A stretch of 64,000 bases of DNA from Microbacterium elymi (GCF_021582895.2 NZ_CP091139.2:1178001-1242000), one strand, 5' to 3'; counted from the first letter of the stretch, positions 37,192 to 46,533 are shown. Made by a program: numbers and translations. The notes: generated by a model from the letters alone, not told the origin.

Positions 37192-38279
37192 GCGGCACCG
37201 ACAGCGGCGAGCGCAGCGAGAAGGCCACCGACCGTCGCCTGCGCGAGGCGCGGCAGAAGGGCAAGCTGTCGCGCAAGCCAGGACCTGACCGCCTGGCTGG
37301 GCATCGGGGCGGCGGCCCTGTGCATGCCCGCCGCCATCGCTGCCGGGGCCTCCGCCGGCACCGAGCAGATGATCGTGCTCAGCGCGGTCATGCGCGACCC
37401 CACGCCGGCCGCCGCGATCAGCGCTCTCGGCCGCGGACTCGGCTCGGTGCTGGCCACGCTGGGGCCGCTGCTGGCCACCGTGAGCATCGTCACCCTCGTC
37501 GGCTCGGTCGCGCAGGGCGGCGTGCACCTGCGGCTGCCGACCGGACGGTTCCAGCAGTTCAACCTGGTGAACGGCATGAAGCGGCTGCTGGGTGCCCAGG
37601 CGCTCTGGGAGGGCGCGAAGGCGCTGCTGAAGACCGCCGCCATCGCGATCGCGGTGTGGGCGGTGATCGCCGGGCTGATGCCGGTGCTGGCCGCCAGCGG
37701 CGCCCACTCCGTCGCGCTCCTGCTCGACACTGCCGCCGACGGCACGGCGGCGCTCCTGCAGGCCACGGTCGGCGTCGGCCTGGCGCTGGCGGCGCTCGAC
37801 GTGTTCGTCGTGATGCGCCGCAACATGAAGCACACGCGCATGACCAAGCGCGAGGTCAAGGACGACAGCAAGAACACCGAGGGCGACCCTCTCGTGCGCC
37901 AGCAGCGCCGTTCGCGCCAGCTCGCGATGAGCCGCAACCGGATGATCGGCGCCGTCGCCGACGCGGATGTCGTCGTGGTCAACCCCACGCACATCGCCGT
38001 GGCGCTGCGCTACGAGCCGGGCAAGTCCGCCCCGCGGGTCGTCGCGAAGGGCAGCGGGTGATGGCCGAGCGCATCCGCGACAAGGCGACGGATGCCGCGG
38101 TCCCGCTGATCCGCGACATCCCGCTCGCCCGCGCCCTGCACGCCGCGTGCGAGCTCGGCCAGGAGATCCCGGAAGACCTGTACACCGCCGTGGCGCATGT
38201 GCTCGTGTTCGTCGACGCCCTGCGTCGGCGGGGAGCTGCCCGCGGCATCCACTCCCTTCCCAAGAGGAGGACCGCATGA
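37188..38279 (+). CDS. flhB: Flagellar export switch protein FlhB
   Basis: About 364 residues. The N-terminus EKATDRRLREARQKGKLSRS is typical. Four membrane helices follow, and the cytoplasmic domain has the autocleavage motif VVNPTHIAVALRYEPG (NPTH). Breaks: extra A in GCAAGC at 37273-37278 and G-run loss near 38057. After the second, the conserved IRDIPLARALHAACELGQEI follows. FlhB with FliK changes export specificity when the hook is complete. Confidence 0.92.
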   Translation: MSGTDSGERSEKATDRRLREARQKGKLSRKPGPDRLAGHRGGGPVHARRHRCRGLRRHRADDRAQRGHARPHAGRRDQRSRPRTRLGAGHAGAAAGHREHRHPRRLGRAGRRAPAAADRTVPAVQPGERHEAAAGCPGALGGREGAAEDRRHRDRGVGGDRRADAGAGRQRRPLRRAPARHCRRRHGGAPAGHGRRRPGAGGARRVRRDAPQHEAHAHDQARGQGRQQEHRGRPSRAPAAPFAPARDEPQPDDRRRRRRGCRRGQPHAHRRGAALRAGQVRPAGRREGQRVMAERIRDKATDAAVPLIRDIPLARALHAACELGQEIPEDLYTAVAHVLVFVDALRRRGAARGIHSLPKRRTA

Positions 38280-40334
38280 AAGACCTGCTGCGCAAGCTCG
38301 CCGTGCCGATCGGCGTGGTCGGCATCCTGATGCTGCTGGTGGTGCCCATCGTCCCGCTCTGCTGGACACGCTGATCATCCTGAACATCATGTTCGCGCTG
38401 GTCGTCCTGCTGACGACGATGTTCGTCAAGAAGCCGCTGGACTTCTCCGTGTTCCCGTCGCTGCTGCTGGTGGCGACGCTGTTCCGCCTCGGCCTGAACG
38501 TGGCCTCGACCCGGCTGGTGCTCGGCGAGGCGTACGCCGGGCAGGTGATCGAGGCGTTCGGGCAGATCGCGGTGGGCGGATCGCTGATCATCGGCGCCGT
38601 GGTGTTCCTCATCCTCGTGGTGATCCAGTTCGTGGTGGTCACCAAGGGCTCGGAGCGGGTGGCCGAGGTCGGCGCGCGCTTCACCCTGGATGCCATGCCC
38701 GGTAAGCAGATGGCCATCGACGCCGACCTGAACGCGGGGCTCATCACCGACGTGCAGGCACGGGAGCGGCGGGCCGAGGTCGCCGCCGAGGCCGACTTCT
38801 ACGGCGCGATGGACGGCGCCTCGAAGTTCGTCAAGGGCGACGCGATCGCCGGGCTCGTGATCATCATCATCAACATCGTCGGCGGCATCGCGATCGGCAT
38901 GGTCCAGCGCGGGCTGTCGATCGACGAGGCGGTGAGCACCTACACGCTGCTCACGATCGGCGACGGCCTGGTCACCCAGATCCCCGCCCTGCTGATGGCC
39001 GTGTCCACCGGCATGATCGTGACCCGCTCGGGCGCCGACACCGAGATCGGGCAGGCGGCATCCGCCCAGCTCGGGCAGTCGCGGCACGCCCTCGCGATCG
39101 CCGGCGGCGCCGCCATCGCGCTCGCGCTCATCCCGGGGATGCCGATGCTGCCGTTCGCCACGATCGGCGCCCTGCTGCTGCTGGCCTCGCAGCGGGTCAA
39201 GGCCGGCCAGGCCCGCCGGGCCGCCGCCGCCGAACCGGCGGCCGCCGCGCCGGCCGCCGAGGGGACGGACGAGCTGCTGGACCGGATGCGGGTGCACCCG
39301 CTCGAGATCCTGCTGGCGCCCGACATCGTCGACCTCGTGGTGGGCGGCCCGGACGATCTGCTGGCGCGGGTGAAGGCGCTGCGCCGCCGGATCGCGCTCG
39401 AGCTGGGTCTGGTCGTGCCACCCGTGCGCACCCGGGACAGCGTCGAGCTCGGCCCGTCCAGCTACGTCATCCGCGTCGCGGGGGTCGAGACCGGCCGCGG
39501 CACCGCACCGGCCGGATCGGTGCTCGCGCTCGGCCAGGGGCTGGACACGCTGCCCGGCTCGGCCGTGCACGACCCGGTGTTCGGGCTTCCGGGCAAGTGG
39601 ATCCCGGCGCAGATGCGGCACAGCGCCGAGGTCGCCGGGGCCACCGTGATCGACCGCGCCAGCGTCATCGTCACGCACCTGTCCAGCGTCATCCAGTCCG
39701 CCGCGGACCGCCTGCTCAGTCGCGAGGACGTGCGCCAGATGACGGATGCCCTCAAGCAGGTCTCCCCCGCCGCCGTCGAGGAGCTCACCCCGTCGCTGCT
39801 CTCGCTCGCCGAGATCCAGCGGGTGCTGCAGGGCTGCTCGCCGAGCGCCTCCCGATCAACGACCTGGCGCGCATCTACGAGGCGCTCGCCCTGCGCGCCC
39901 GGGTCTCGACCGAGCCGGAGGGGCTGATCGAGTCCGCTCGCGCGGCGCTCGGGCCGGCGGTCGGGGCGCGCTTCGCCGAGGCCGGCACGCTCCGGGTGAT
40001 CATGTTCGCGCCGCTGCTGGAGCAGGCACTGCTCGAGGGCATGCGCACGGCCGAGGACGGCTCGCACATCGTGCTGGAGCCGGATCGGATGGAGGCGGTC
40101 ATCGCCTCGGTGAAGCAGACGGCCGCCGCGGCCGGCGACGGCGGCGAGACGGTCCTGGTGTGCGCGCCGAGCCTGCGGGTCGCGGTGCGCCGGCTCGTGT
40201 CTGCCCAGACCGACGGGCTGCCGGTGCTCTCGTACACCGAGGCCAGCAGCGCGGGAGTGGCGATCGAGACGGTCGGTGTCGTGCGCGAGCAGGTGCCCGG
40301 CGCCGCATCCGCGAAGGCGGTGGCGTCCCAGTAG
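38276..40334 (+). CDS. flhA: Flagellar biosynthesis protein FlhA
   Basis: About 686 residues. The N-terminal membrane domain has LIILNIMFALVVLLTTMFVK and DFSVFPSLLLVATLFRLGLN; the FHIPEP-type cytoplasmic segment is ARFTLDAMPGKQMAIDADLN then GLITDVQARERRAEVAAEAD. The C-terminal domain binds chaperone-substrate pairs. Breaks: lost base near 38362 (helix 1) and G-run loss near 39837. The ATG overlaps the flhB stop. Confidence 0.93.
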
Positions 40335-40343
40335 GGTGGGAGG

Positions 40344-40592
40344 ATGCTGGTGTTGACGAGGCGGATCGGCGAGAGCGTGCTGATCGGCGACGACGTCACG
40401 ATCACCGTGCTCGAGGTCAAGGGCGACAGCATCCGCATCGGCATCGACGCTCCGCGCTCCACGCGCATCCAGCGTGCCGAGATCGTCGCCGCGGTCGGCG
40501 AGGAGAACGTCTCGGCCGCGGCCGACGCCGGCGCCGACGCCCAGAGCGCCATCGTCGCCGCGCTGTCCCGGCGCCGCCCCTCCGACCGGTAG
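40344..40592 (+). CDS. csrA: Translational regulator CsrA
   Basis: 82 residues, intact. The RNA-binding fold is MLVLTRRIGESVLIGDDVTI followed by IRIGIDAPRSTRIQRAEIVA. An Ala-rich C-terminal extension of about 20 residues follows. In Gram-positives CsrA represses flagellin mRNA and is sequestered by FliW, which is encoded at the other end of this cluster. The start is 9 bases after flhA, with GGGTGGGAGG as ribosome site. Confidence 0.95.
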   Translation: MLVLTRRIGESVLIGDDVTITVLEVKGDSIRIGIDAPRSTRIQRAEIVAAVGEENVSAAADAGADAQSAIVAALSRRRPSDR

Positions 40593-40631
40593 CAGCCCGC
40601 GGCGGACCCGCGCCACCCGGAGCCGAGGGGC

Positions 40632-41519
40632 TCAGGCCTCGTCGACGACCCGGTCGAACAGCTCCTCGCGGGGCACGTCCGGGTCGGGGCCGCTGCGCAC
40701 GCCGGTGTCGAGCGCGTCGATCCGCGCGAGCTCGGCGGGCGAGAGCTCGAAGTCGAAGACGTCGAAGTTCTCGTCGATCCGCTCGGCGTGCACCGACTTC
40801 GGGATCGCCGAGCGCCCCTCCTGCAGGTGCCAGCGCAGCATGATCTGCGCGGGCGACCTGCCGTGGGCGGCGGCGAGGTCGGCCAGCGTGGGGTCCTCCA
40901 TGACGCTGCGACGCTCGTCGCCCCACGGCCCGGGGTAGAAGGTGATGCCGCCGATCGGCGACCAGGCCTGCGTGACGATGCCGTGCGCGGCATCCATCGC
41001 CCGCACGTCCGGCTGCGAGAAGTACGGGTGCAGCTCGACCTGGTTGATCGCCGGCACCACATCGGTCGCCGCCAGCAGCCGGTCGAGGTGATCGGGTATG
41101 AAGTTGCTGACCCCGATCGCCCGGACCCGACCGTCGGCGAGCAGGGTCTCGAGCGCCTTGTAGGCAGCGATGACCGCGTCGAACCGGCTCGGCGCGGGCT
41201 GGTGCAGGATCAGCAGATCGAGGGTGTCGACACCCAGCTTCCCGGTCGCCTTGTCGAACGCGTGCAGGGTCTTCTCGTACCCGTAATCCGAGACCCACAC
41301 CTTCGTCTCGATGAAGATGTGGTCACGGGCGATGCCGGAACGACGGATGCCCTCGCCCACCTGGCGCTCGTTGGCATAGGCCGCCGCGGTGTCGATGTGC
41401 CGATAGCCGACCCGCAGGGCGGTGTCGACGGCGGCCGCGGTCTCTTCCGGCGGACTCTGGAACACGCCCAGCCCCAGGGCGGGCATGATGACGCCGTTGT
41501 TGAGGGTGATCTCGAACAT
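40632..41519 (-). CDS. Aldo/keto reductase
   Basis: A (beta/alpha)8 NADPH-dependent reductase of 295 residues, intact. The family motifs are GYRHIDTAAAYANERQVGEG (catalytic Asp and Tyr), the Lys in FIETKVWVSD, the His in LLILHQPAPS, and the cofactor-binding IPKSVHAERIDENFDVFDF. It resembles AKR5-type enzymes such as 2,5-diketo-D-gluconate reductase-like proteins. The substrate cannot be assigned. Confidence 0.92.
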   Translation of the reverse strand: MFEITLNNGVIMPALGLGVFQSPPEETAAAVDTALRVGYRHIDTAAAYANERQVGEGIRRSGIARDHIFIETKVWVSDYGYEKTLHAFDKATGKLGVDTLDLLILHQPAPSRFDAVIAAYKALETLLADGRVRAIGVSNFIPDHLDRLLAATDVVPAINQVELHPYFSQPDVRAMDAAHGIVTQAWSPIGGITFYPGPWGDERRSVMEDPTLADLAAAHGRSPAQIMLRWHLQEGRSAIPKSVHAERIDENFDVFDFELSPAELARIDALDTGVRSGPDPDVPREELFDRVVDEA

Positions 41520-41560
41520 GGATGCTTCTTCCTCTGCGATGACCGGGCCGACGGCGGCGG

Positions 41561-42191
41561 TCAGATCTTGATCGGAAACGTGAGCATCACCACGATAAGC
41601 ACGATCGCGATCACGACCGCCAGGCCCAGGAGGGTCCGGCGGACCCAGGGCGCGAACTCCCGCTTGCGACATCGCGGTGAGGAACAGGACCAGGGCGAAC
41701 ATCACGGTCAGCAGCGAGAAGTTGTCGCCGCGCTGATTGTCCACCAGCGCCTGGGCGAACTTCGCATCCGCCCGGGCACCGAGCTCGGCGGCCTGCTTCG
41801 TGCCCGGCGGCACATATTCGTCCATCGCGAGCGGGCCCTGCTCCTTCCGGCCCTCGGCCACCCAGGCGTCGAACGCCACCCGGAACTCCGGGCTGAAGCG
41901 CTGCTCGATGTACGCGGCGAGGTCCTTGTCGCCCTGCGCATCGGCCAGCGCCCACTGCACGTATACGGTCAGGTCGAACTGGCGCGCGTCGCGCGCGGCG
42001 CCGTCGGCCGAGGACTGCTGGATCCGCGCGCTGGAGGCCTGACTGAACGCGATCGACATCTCGCCGCCCCATTTGGACGCCTCGAACCCGCACCAGGCGG
42101 TGAGCACCGCCGTGATCGACAGCGTGAACACCGTGATGATGTCGAACAGGTGTCGTCGCCGTGACGGGATGGCGTTCTCGTGCTCACTCAT
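41561..42191 (-). CDS. Membrane protein with two terminal membrane segments, DUF4337-like
   Basis: About 210 residues. Helix 1 is LFDIITVFTLSITAVLTAWC (about 17-36); a soluble helical middle part includes SQASSARIQQSSADGAARDA; helices follow near the C-terminus (FSLLTVMFALVLFLTAMS and, after the break, LLGLAVVIAIVLIVVMLTF). An extra base at 41662-41667 (GCTTGC on the plus strand) hides the true C-terminus; repaired it ends TFPIKI with TGA at 41563-41561. The family is tentative and the function unknown. Confidence 0.65.
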
Positions 42192-42446
42192 CCCCGTGCT
42201 CCATGCTCACCGTCGTGCCCCCATCGAATCCGCTTCCCCCGGTCCGGCCGCTGGTCTGATCCTGCCCCCGGCGAGCCGACGCGGGCCGGAGCGTTCGCCC
42301 ATTGCGGGTGACGATTCCGGGACCTACCACGATCCTGTTCTTGCTCGCGCCCAGGAATCACCCGTGACGGGGGATGACAGAAGCACGTCCGATACGCCAA
42401 GCTGGGCGCGTGGGCCATGCGGTCCACTTCCTACGAGGGGTGACAA
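42192..42446. other. Intergenic region, no gene seen
   Basis: 255 bases between divergent genes. Several open stretches exist but none has a ribosome site or protein-like composition. Promoters for the flanking genes are expected here; none could be placed with confidence. Confidence 0.5.
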
Positions 42447-42836
42447 ATGACTTTCTGGTCGAGTTTCTGGGACATCATCTGGTGGTTCTTCTGGGCGTTC
42501 GTGTTCATCTCCTACCTGTTCGCGCTGTTCGCCGTCATCGGCGACCTGTTCCGCGACCGCAAGCTGAACGGCTGGTGGAAGGCCCTGTGGATCATCTTCC
42601 TGATCTTCGTGCCGTTCCTGACGACGCTTGTCTACCTCGTCGCGCGCGGCAACGGCATGGCCGAGCGCAGCGCCGGTCAGGCCAAGTCCGCACAGGCCGC
42701 GGCCGACGACTACATCAAGTCCGTCGCCGGCGCGAGCCCGAGCGACGAGATCGCCAAGGCGAAGGCGCTGCTGGACTCGGGCACCATCACCGCCGACGAG
42801 TACGCCCAGATCAAGGCACGCGCGCTCGCGGGCTGA
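42447..42836 (+). CDS. Small membrane protein with PLDc_N-type helices and SHOCT domain
   Basis: 129 residues, intact. Two membrane helices: FWDIIWWFFWAFVFISYLFA and KALWIIFLIFVPFLTTLVYL, separated by GDLFRDRKLNGWWK, the pattern of the phospholipase-D-like N-terminal membrane domain without the nuclease. The C-terminus EIAKAKALLDSGTITADEYA then QIKARAL is a SHOCT motif. The function of such proteins is unknown. A strong terminator follows. Confidence 0.8.
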   Translation: MTFWSSFWDIIWWFFWAFVFISYLFALFAVIGDLFRDRKLNGWWKALWIIFLIFVPFLTTLVYLVARGNGMAERSAGQAKSAQAAADDYIKSVAGASPSDEIAKAKALLDSGTITADEYAQIKARALAG

Positions 42837-42853
42837 CGGTCCAACACGGCCGG

Positions 42854-42884
42854 GCTCCGGCATCCGTCTGACGGATGCCGGAGC
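42854..42884 (+). terminator. Perfect 15-bp hairpin terminator
   Basis: GCTCCGGCATCCGTC, a single T, then the exact complement. It lies 18 bases after the stop. It ends the transcript before the DUF1611 leader region. Confidence 0.8.
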
Positions 42885-42945
42885 GCGCGTCCGTGTCCGG
42901 GGCGCAAGCGGTCGGCGCTCACCGGTCCAGCACAGGAACCGCCGG

Positions 42946-43053
42946 TACCATGAGGGTCCCGGCGATCTCCGCCGGATCAGGGAAGACTTCTCGTTGAACG
43001 TCGGGCTCGTCGCCCGGCCGCGATTGCGTCGCCTCCTCTGAATTACTCAGAGG
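42946..43053 (+). promoter_or_regulatory. Putative leader RNA with short peptides and hairpin over the ribosome site of the DUF1611 gene
   Basis: A -10-like TACCAT (42946-42951) precedes a leader of about 100 bases. The leader could encode two short peptides: ATG 42950, 15 codons (MRVPAISAGSGKTSR), and TTG 42994, 15 codons ending ARPRLRRLL-stop at 43041. CCTCTGA (43035-43041) and TCAGAGG (43047-43053) form a 7-pair hairpin. Its left arm contains the second stop codon and its right arm is the Shine-Dalgarno AGAGGA of the gene. This geometry would allow translation-coupled control; it is inference. Confidence 0.4.
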
Positions 43054-43059
43054 ATCGCC

Positions 43060-44250
43060 ATGTTCCCGTCTCCCTCCGTCCCCGAACTCATCCCGACCTC
43101 CCTGCCCCGCGGGTCGACGGCCGTCGTCTACTGCGAGGGCCAGTTCGGCGAGCAGGACGGCAAGACCGCCAACGGGCTCGTGCGCCACTCCGAGCGCTAC
43201 GAGATCCTGAGCGTGATCGACAGCACCCGCGCCGGCGACGACACCGGATTCGTGCTCGACGGCGTGCGCAACGGCATCCCGCTGCTGGCGAGCCTCACCG
43301 ACGCCATCGCCCACGCCGGTGCTGTGCCGGACTACCTCATCTGCGGGATCGCCCCGTCCGACGGGCTCCTCACGGCCGATCAGCGCACCGTCCTGCTCGA
43401 CGGGATCACCCGTGGGATGCACATCATCAACGGCCTGCACGAGTTCCTGGCGGACGACATCGAGTTCGCCGCCGCCGCCCTGCGTGCGGATGTGACCATC
43501 ACCGATGTCCGCCGCCCGAAGCCGAAGAAGGACCTCCACCAGTTCTCCGGCCGGATCTTCGACATCCCCTGTCCGCGGATCGCGATCCTCGGCACCGACG
43601 GGGCCATCGGCAAGCGCACCACCGCGACCCTGCTCGTGGAGGCGCTCAACGACCGAGGCGTCAAGGCCGTCCTGGTGGGCACCGGACAGACCTCCCTCAT
43701 CCAGGGCGGCAAGTACGGCGTCGCTCTGGACGCCCTCGTCCCGCAGTTCTGCGCCGGCGAGGTCGAGAACCAGGTCGTCGCCGCATATGAGACCGAGCGC
43801 CCCGACGTCATCGTGGTCGAGGGGCAGGGCGCGCTCAGCCACCCCGCCTACCTCACCTCGGCGTACATCCTCCGCGGAAGCAGACCGGCCGGCGTCATCG
43901 TCCAGCACGCCCCGAAGCGCAAGACGCTCGGAGACTTCCCGATGATCGCCATGCCCACCGTGGCCAGCGAGATCGCCCTGATCGAGGCGTTCGCCGACAC
44001 CCAGGTGATCGGCGTGACGATCAACCACGAGAACATGAACGACGCCGAGATCGGCGCCTCCATCGACGAGTACGAGCTCGACCTCAACCTGCCGGCGACC
44101 GACGCGCTGACCCGGCCGCTGGATCGCCTGGCCGACATGGTCCTGGACGCCTTCCCGGGCATCGAGGCGGCTCGCTCCGCCCGTGGCGGCGCCGTCGACG
44201 GATCCGGCACTCCTCTCGCCGGGTCAGCGAGCCCGGTGGCGCCGCGCTGA
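43060..44250 (+). CDS. DUF1611 (DgcN-like) P-loop protein
   Basis: 396 residues, intact. An N-terminal Rossmann-like domain (STAVVYCEGQFGEQDGKTAN) is followed by a P-loop NTPase-like domain with AILGTDGAIGKRTTATLL near residue 180 and VIVVEGQGALSHPAYLTSAY near 255. These are hallmarks of DUF1611. One studied member, DgcN, N-acetylates D-glutamate using acetyl-CoA; its partner epimerase DgcA is absent here, so the substrate is uncertain. The 3' end overlaps the convergent EamA gene by 27 bases. Confidence 0.85.
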   Translation: MFPSPSVPELIPTSLPRGSTAVVYCEGQFGEQDGKTANGLVRHSERYEILSVIDSTRAGDDTGFVLDGVRNGIPLLASLTDAIAHAGAVPDYLICGIAPSDGLLTADQRTVLLDGITRGMHIINGLHEFLADDIEFAAAALRADVTITDVRRPKPKKDLHQFSGRIFDIPCPRIAILGTDGAIGKRTTATLLVEALNDRGVKAVLVGTGQTSLIQGGKYGVALDALVPQFCAGEVENQVVAAYETERPDVIVVEGQGALSHPAYLTSAYILRGSRPAGVIVQHAPKRKTLGDFPMIAMPTVASEIALIEAFADTQVIGVTINHENMNDAEIGASIDEYELDLNLPATDALTRPLDRLADMVLDAFPGIEAARSARGGAVDGSGTPLAGSASPVAPR

Positions 44251-45223
44251 TCCGACGGCGCTCGGGGCCGGCGCGACCGGCTCGACGAACTCGGTGACCG
44301 TCCGCTCCCCGAGCTTGACCACGATCACGCCGACGAGCACGAGCACCGCACCGACCGCCTGCAGCGGATCGGGCAGCTGGCCGAGCATCAGCCAGCCGAA
44401 CAGCAGCGCGGCCATCACCTCGGCCAGCGCGACGAACGAGGCCAGGCGCGAGCCCAGCATCCGGGTCGACGTGATGCCCAGCACGTACGCGAGCGCGGTC
44501 GCGAGCAGTCCGATGGCCAACACCGGCACGAACCACGGCACGGTGCCGAACCGGTAGGCGACGTCGTGCGTCGTCCATCTCATGGGCAGCACGCCGACGG
44601 TGCCGGCCAGGGTCAGCCCGACCGCACCGACCAGCAGTCCCAGCCCGGCAAGCGAGATCGGCGGCAGCCCCGTGTCGCCGCGGCCGGACAGCACGAAGTA
44701 CGCGGCCGCGCCGATCATCGCCCCGAGCGCCCACAGGATGCCGGGCAGGCTCACGCGGGCGCCGGTGAGGATGTCGAGCATGAGCACGAGGCCGGCCAGC
44801 GCGATGACCGCGCCGAGGATGCCTGCGCCCGCTCGGCCGCTCGCCGCGGCGTGCCCACAGCCACAGCACGACCGCGACGGGGGCGGTGTATTCGATCAGC
44901 AGCGCGATGCCGACATCCATCACGGCCACCGCCTGGAAGTAGAACAGCTGGGTCGCGGCCACGGCCAGCACCCCGTATGTGACGATCAGGCCGGCATTCC
45001 TGCGCACGATCCTCCACCGCCCGCGCAGCGCGACCAGGGTCGGCACGAGCAGCACGAGGGCGGCGACCCAGACGCGGGCGGTGACGGCGGCCCCCGGGGT
45101 CCAGCCGGCGTCGATGAGCCCGCGCGCCCAGGCCCCCGACATCCCGAACGCGAAGGCGGCGCCGAGCGCGGCCAGCAGTCCGACTCCGACTCGGGAGCGG
45201 ACGTCATTGGTCACTGTGCTCAT
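44224..45223 (-). CDS. EamA-family (DMT superfamily) metabolite exporter
   Basis: About 333 residues with ten membrane helices in two EamA repeats. Segments include VGVGLLAALGAAFAFGMSGA, YFQAVAVMDVGIALLIEYTA and FVALAEVMAALLFGWLMLGQ. An extra C in GCCTGC on the plus strand (44821-44826) splits the protein in the middle; repaired it reads RPSGRSILGAVIALAGLVLM. I chose ATG 45223. It is divergent from the CGNR gene, with only 39 bases between starts, suggesting a shared regulatory region. Confidence 0.85.
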
Positions 45224-45262
45224 GATCCATGACGCTAGCCCTGCCCGGTGTAACATGTCAAC
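45224..45262. promoter_or_regulatory. Divergent promoter region between EamA and CGNR genes
   Basis: The 39-base gap contains GTGTAACATGTCAAC just before the CGNR start. TAACAT is a good -10 hexamer for a leaderless transcript and ACATGT is palindromic, so the CGNR protein could bind here and control both genes. This is inference from geometry. Confidence 0.35.
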
Positions 45263-45798
45263 ATGATCTTCGCCGATGACACCGAAGACGCCCTGCGGGC
45301 GGCCGTGTGGCTGGCAAACAGCGCAGAAGCGCCCGACACGCTGACCTCGCCGGCCGATGTCGACCGACTTCTGCAGGAGTTCCCCTACTCCGGACGCATC
45401 GATCGGGACGAGGCCGAACTCGCCGGACTGCGGGCGCTGCGGCCGAGCTGCGCGGGATGCTGCTGGCGCCGCGTGACCAGATGGTCGCGCACGTGAACTC
45501 CGCCCTCGCCGCCGTCACGCTGGCGCCCCGTCTGACCCGCCACAACGGGGCCGACTGGCATCTGCACGCCGTGGCCGATGATCGGCCGCTTCCCGAGCGC
45601 ATCCTCATCGAGACGACCATGGCGCTCATCGACGTCATCCGGGCCGAGGAGGGCAGCCGGATCACGGTGTGCGCCGACGCGGACTGCGCGGCGATCGCGC
45701 TGGATCTCTCTCGCAACCGGTCCAAGCGGTACTGCTCGACGACGTGTGCGAACCGCAATGCGGTCGCCGCCTATCGGGCCCGGCAGGCGGCGGGCTGA
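45263..45798 (+). CDS. CGNR zinc-finger (ABATE-like) regulator
   Basis: About 179 residues. The N-terminal stress-response-like domain is followed by the C-terminal zinc finger: ITVCADADCAAIALDLSRNR then KRYCSTTCANRNAVAAYRAR, with four Cys and the NR motif naming the family. A one-base loss near 45442 breaks the frame after LRALR. It is probably a DNA-binding regulator of the adjacent divergent exporter. Confidence 0.85.
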
Positions 45799-46446
45799 GC
45801 GCGACGCGGTAGGCGTCTCGGCCCGCGCTGCCGCTTTCTGCTTCCGCGCCCGAATCTTTCATGCGCGGATGCCGAAAACGGGCGCGCGAGACCGCAGCCC
45901 CGCGCGCGTCTCGACCCGCGCGGTCGAATTCCGCTTCCGCGCCCGAATCTTTCATGCGCGGATGCCGAAAACGGGCGCGCGAGACCGCAGCCCTGCGCGC
46001 ATCCCGACCCGCGCTGTCGTTTTCTGCTTCCGCGCCCGAATCTTTCATGCGCGGATGCCGGAAACGGGCGCGCGAGCGACCAACCTCGCGCGCTCAGGAC
46101 GGATCGAGCAAGCTGCGACACCCGATCCAGCGCACCCGGGACGAGGGCGAAGTAGGCCCATGTCCCGCGCTTGCGTGCGGGCCAGGAACCCCGCCGCGGT
46201 GAGGACCTTGAGGTGGTGCGAGATCGTCGGCTGACTCAGCCCGACGGCGTCGACGAGATCGCACACGCACGCCTCGGTGTCCGGCGCCGCCGCCACGATC
46301 GACAGCAGCCGCAGACGGGCCGGATCGGCGAGCGCCTTCATCGTGGTCGCGAGCTGCTCGGCTTCGGCGATCGTCAGCGGCTCCCGCACGAGAGGCGTGC
46401 AGCACGCGCCGGCGGAGACGTCGATCACATCCAGCATCCGGGTCAT
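45771..46446 (-). CDS. ArsR/SmtB-type metalloregulator with repeat-encoded C-terminal extension
   Basis: The first 120 residues are a normal ArsR-family repressor: KALADPARLRLLSIVAAA, the metal-site motif CVCDLVDAV and helix-turn-helix GLSQPTISHHLKVLTAAGFL. A CC pair stands at residues 14-15. An extra base at 46169-46174 (GCTTGC on plus) breaks the frame before RGTWAYFALVPGALD. After LARSVLSARG the frame runs on for over 100 residues through three 31-residue repeats containing ARPFSASAHERFGRG and stops only at 45771. Divergent from the flavoprotein gene; arsenite or another thiophilic metalloid is the likely signal. Confidence 0.75.
45808..46088. repeat. Three tandem copies of a 93-bp unit
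   Basis: The block CGAATCTTTCATGCGCGGAT starts at 45851, 45944 and 46037, an exact period of 93 bases (31 codons). Copies are about 85-90% identical by eye. The unit also contains CCGAAAACGGGCGCGCGAG. It lies between the CGNR gene and the ArsR core and is in frame with the ArsR reading frame on the minus strand. No spacer structure, so not CRISPR. Confidence 0.9.
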
Positions 46447-46448
46447 AC

Positions 46449-46495
46449 ATCGATCATAATCGATATTGACAGTCGTCGATAGATGGCGGCAGAAT
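46449..46495. promoter_or_regulatory. ArsR-type operator and promoter for the flavoprotein gene
   Basis: ATCGAT-CATA-ATCGAT (46449-46464) lies directly upstream of arsR and abuts a -35 element TTGACA (46466-46471); CAGAAT (46490-46495) is a possible -10 with an 18-base spacer. The AT-rich repeated ATCGAT fits ArsR-family operators and would let the repressor control both divergent genes. Confidence 0.5.
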
Positions 46496-46533
46496 CGACG
46501 TGTGGCACCCACCGACATCCCCCGGAGGCAGTT

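Noticed and set aside
36604..39678. A 1024-codon open frame on the minus strand
   Set aside because: It is antisense to fliR, flhB and flhA, which have clear family motifs; long antisense frames are expected at this GC content. Its His/Asp/Arg-rich composition is not protein-like.
45808..46088. CRISPR array
   Set aside because: The three units are contiguous, 93 bases long and diverged along their length; there are no unique spacers or cas genes.
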